5,902 nucleotides of DNA from Ruminococcaceae bacterium UBA5904 (GTDB lineage: Bacteria > Bacillota > Clostridia > Oscillospirales > Acutalibacteraceae): the NCBI GenBank assembly GCA_002431305.1, contig DJEG01000040.1:2878-8779 (forward strand). The letters run 5' to 3'. The number at the start of each line of letters is the position of its first letter. The first letter of the stretch is position 1. Shown here in pieces: positions 5,176 to 5,902 of the stretch. Below the pieces are notes generated by a model. The model had not been told where the DNA came from. It made no database searches and saw only the letters and a list, made by a program, of their open reading frames with translations. Both the position numbers and the translations under genes were made by a program.

Positions 5176-5902
5176 ATGACATCATCCCCCGCAGCGCCGA
5201 AAACGGCGTTTATTGCAATAGTCGGATGCCCCAATGCGGGCAAGTCGTCGATACTTAACCGTCTGCTCGGTCAGAAGGTGGCGATAGTTTCGCCAAAACC
5301 GCAGACGACGAGAACGAGAATCATGGGCGTTCTGACAGAGAATGAAACACAGCTTGTGTTTACCGACACGCCCGGATTCCACCGCCCGAAAACAAAGCTC
5401 GGAGAGAAAATGGTTCAGGCTGTCGACGAGAGCATATCGGGAGTCGACGCTTGTCTGCTCGTAGTTGAACCCAAGGGTGAAATCCGCCCCGCCGAGATCG
5501 AGCTTATCAACAGATTTAAGCGTGAGAAAATTCCTGCAGTGCTTGCGATAAATAAAATCGACTTAATCCCCGAAAAGACGGATTTAATGGCGAGAATTCT
5601 GGAGTTTTCAAAACTTTACGAATTCGAGGCGATAGTTCCGCTCTCGGCTAAGGACGGAAACGGACTCGACGAATTAAAGGACGAGCTTATGGCTCTTGCT
5701 TTTGAAAGCGAGCACTTTTTTCCCGACGACACGCTCACCGACCAGCCCGAACGCGTGCTGGCTTCCGAGATTATACGCGAAAAACTCCTTAAAAATCTCG
5801 ACTGCGAGATTCCGCACGGAACCGCCGTTGCGATTGAAAAATTCAAAGAGCGCGATGACGGCGAAATTATCGATATCGACGCGACGATTTACTGCGAAAA
5901 GG
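5176..5902 (+). CDS. era: GTPase Era, 3' end cut by the window
   Basis: The frame is open from ATG 5176 to the window end, giving 242 complete codons of an expected 300 or so. All GTPase motifs are present: G1 GCPNAGKS (17-24), a switch I region with KPQTTRTRI (41-49), G3 DTPG (64-67), G4 NKID (126-129) and G5 SAK (157-159). GQKVAIVSPKPQTTRTRIMG (32-51) is diagnostic of Era. The linker and start of the C-terminal KH domain appear from about residue 190 (ERVLASEIIREKLL, 192-205); the KH loop GKGG region lies past the window. Era binds the 3' end of 16S rRNA and assists 30S assembly. AGGAG at 5160-5164, 11 nt upstream, supports the start. G1 has Cys18 and Ala21 where many Era proteins have Arg and Val. 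Ala is common in other lineages; Cys is less usual. It is the third gene of the phoH-ybeY-era unit. Confidence 0.96.
   Translation, partial: MTSSPAAPKTAFIAIVGCPNAGKSSILNRLLGQKVAIVSPKPQTTRTRIMGVLTENETQLVFTDTPGFHRPKTKLGEKMVQAVDESISGVDACLLVVEPKGEIRPAEIELINRFKREKIPAVLAINKIDLIPEKTDLMARILEFSKLYEFEAIVPLSAKDGNGLDELKDELMALAFESEHFFPDDTLTDQPERVLASEIIREKLLKNLDCEIPHGTAVAIEKFKERDDGEIIDIDATIYCEK

Overview
The window looks like a chromosomal segment from an anaerobic, Gram-positive, spore-forming member of the Clostridia, possibly of the Ruminococcaceae/Oscillospiraceae type. This rests on the YqfC-YqfD-PhoH-YbeY-Era gene order, a YlbJ-family sporulation membrane protein, strong purine-rich ribosome binding sites, and AT-rich intergenic DNA between moderately G+C coding regions. 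No species can be named from sequence alone.

Layout. (1) Positions 1-562 hold a disrupted or chimeric locus. An N-terminal secretion signal (from 3) runs in one frame. A second frame, open from 119 to 562, encodes a transmembrane helix and an extracytoplasmic tail. A 12-bp hairpin at 571-604 closes this locus and probably also the convergent one. (2) On the minus strand, a small four-cysteine protein (834-622) has its own near-consensus promoter and a strong Shine-Dalgarno sequence that fixes its start. Upstream of it on the same strand is a YlbJ/SpoVV-like membrane protein (2002-920). (3) Divergent from ylbJ are yqfC (2086-2376) and yqfD (2390-3559), two sporulation genes separated by 13 nt. 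(4) A consensus vegetative promoter (3606-3633) then drives phoH (3673-4638), ybeY (4635-5153, overlapping phoH by 4 nt) and era (from 5176, running off the window end).

The genes fall into two groups. ylbJ, yqfC and yqfD are sporulation-associated; their homologues in Bacillus subtilis are mother-cell (SigE-type) genes. phoH, ybeY and era form a housekeeping RNA-metabolism and ribosome-maturation operon. The consensus promoter after yqfD gives the second group its own transcription. Genes that commonly sit inside this cluster in other Firmicutes (the 7TM-HD phosphohydrolase yqfF/pgpH, dgkA, cdd) are absent between phoH and era.

I see no CRISPR array, tRNA, rRNA, insertion sequence or riboswitch. 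I did not find an undescribed multi-gene system. The best leads are the out-of-frame junction at the left end, the small cysteine-rich protein with its own promoter, and the compacted phoH-ybeY-era operon.
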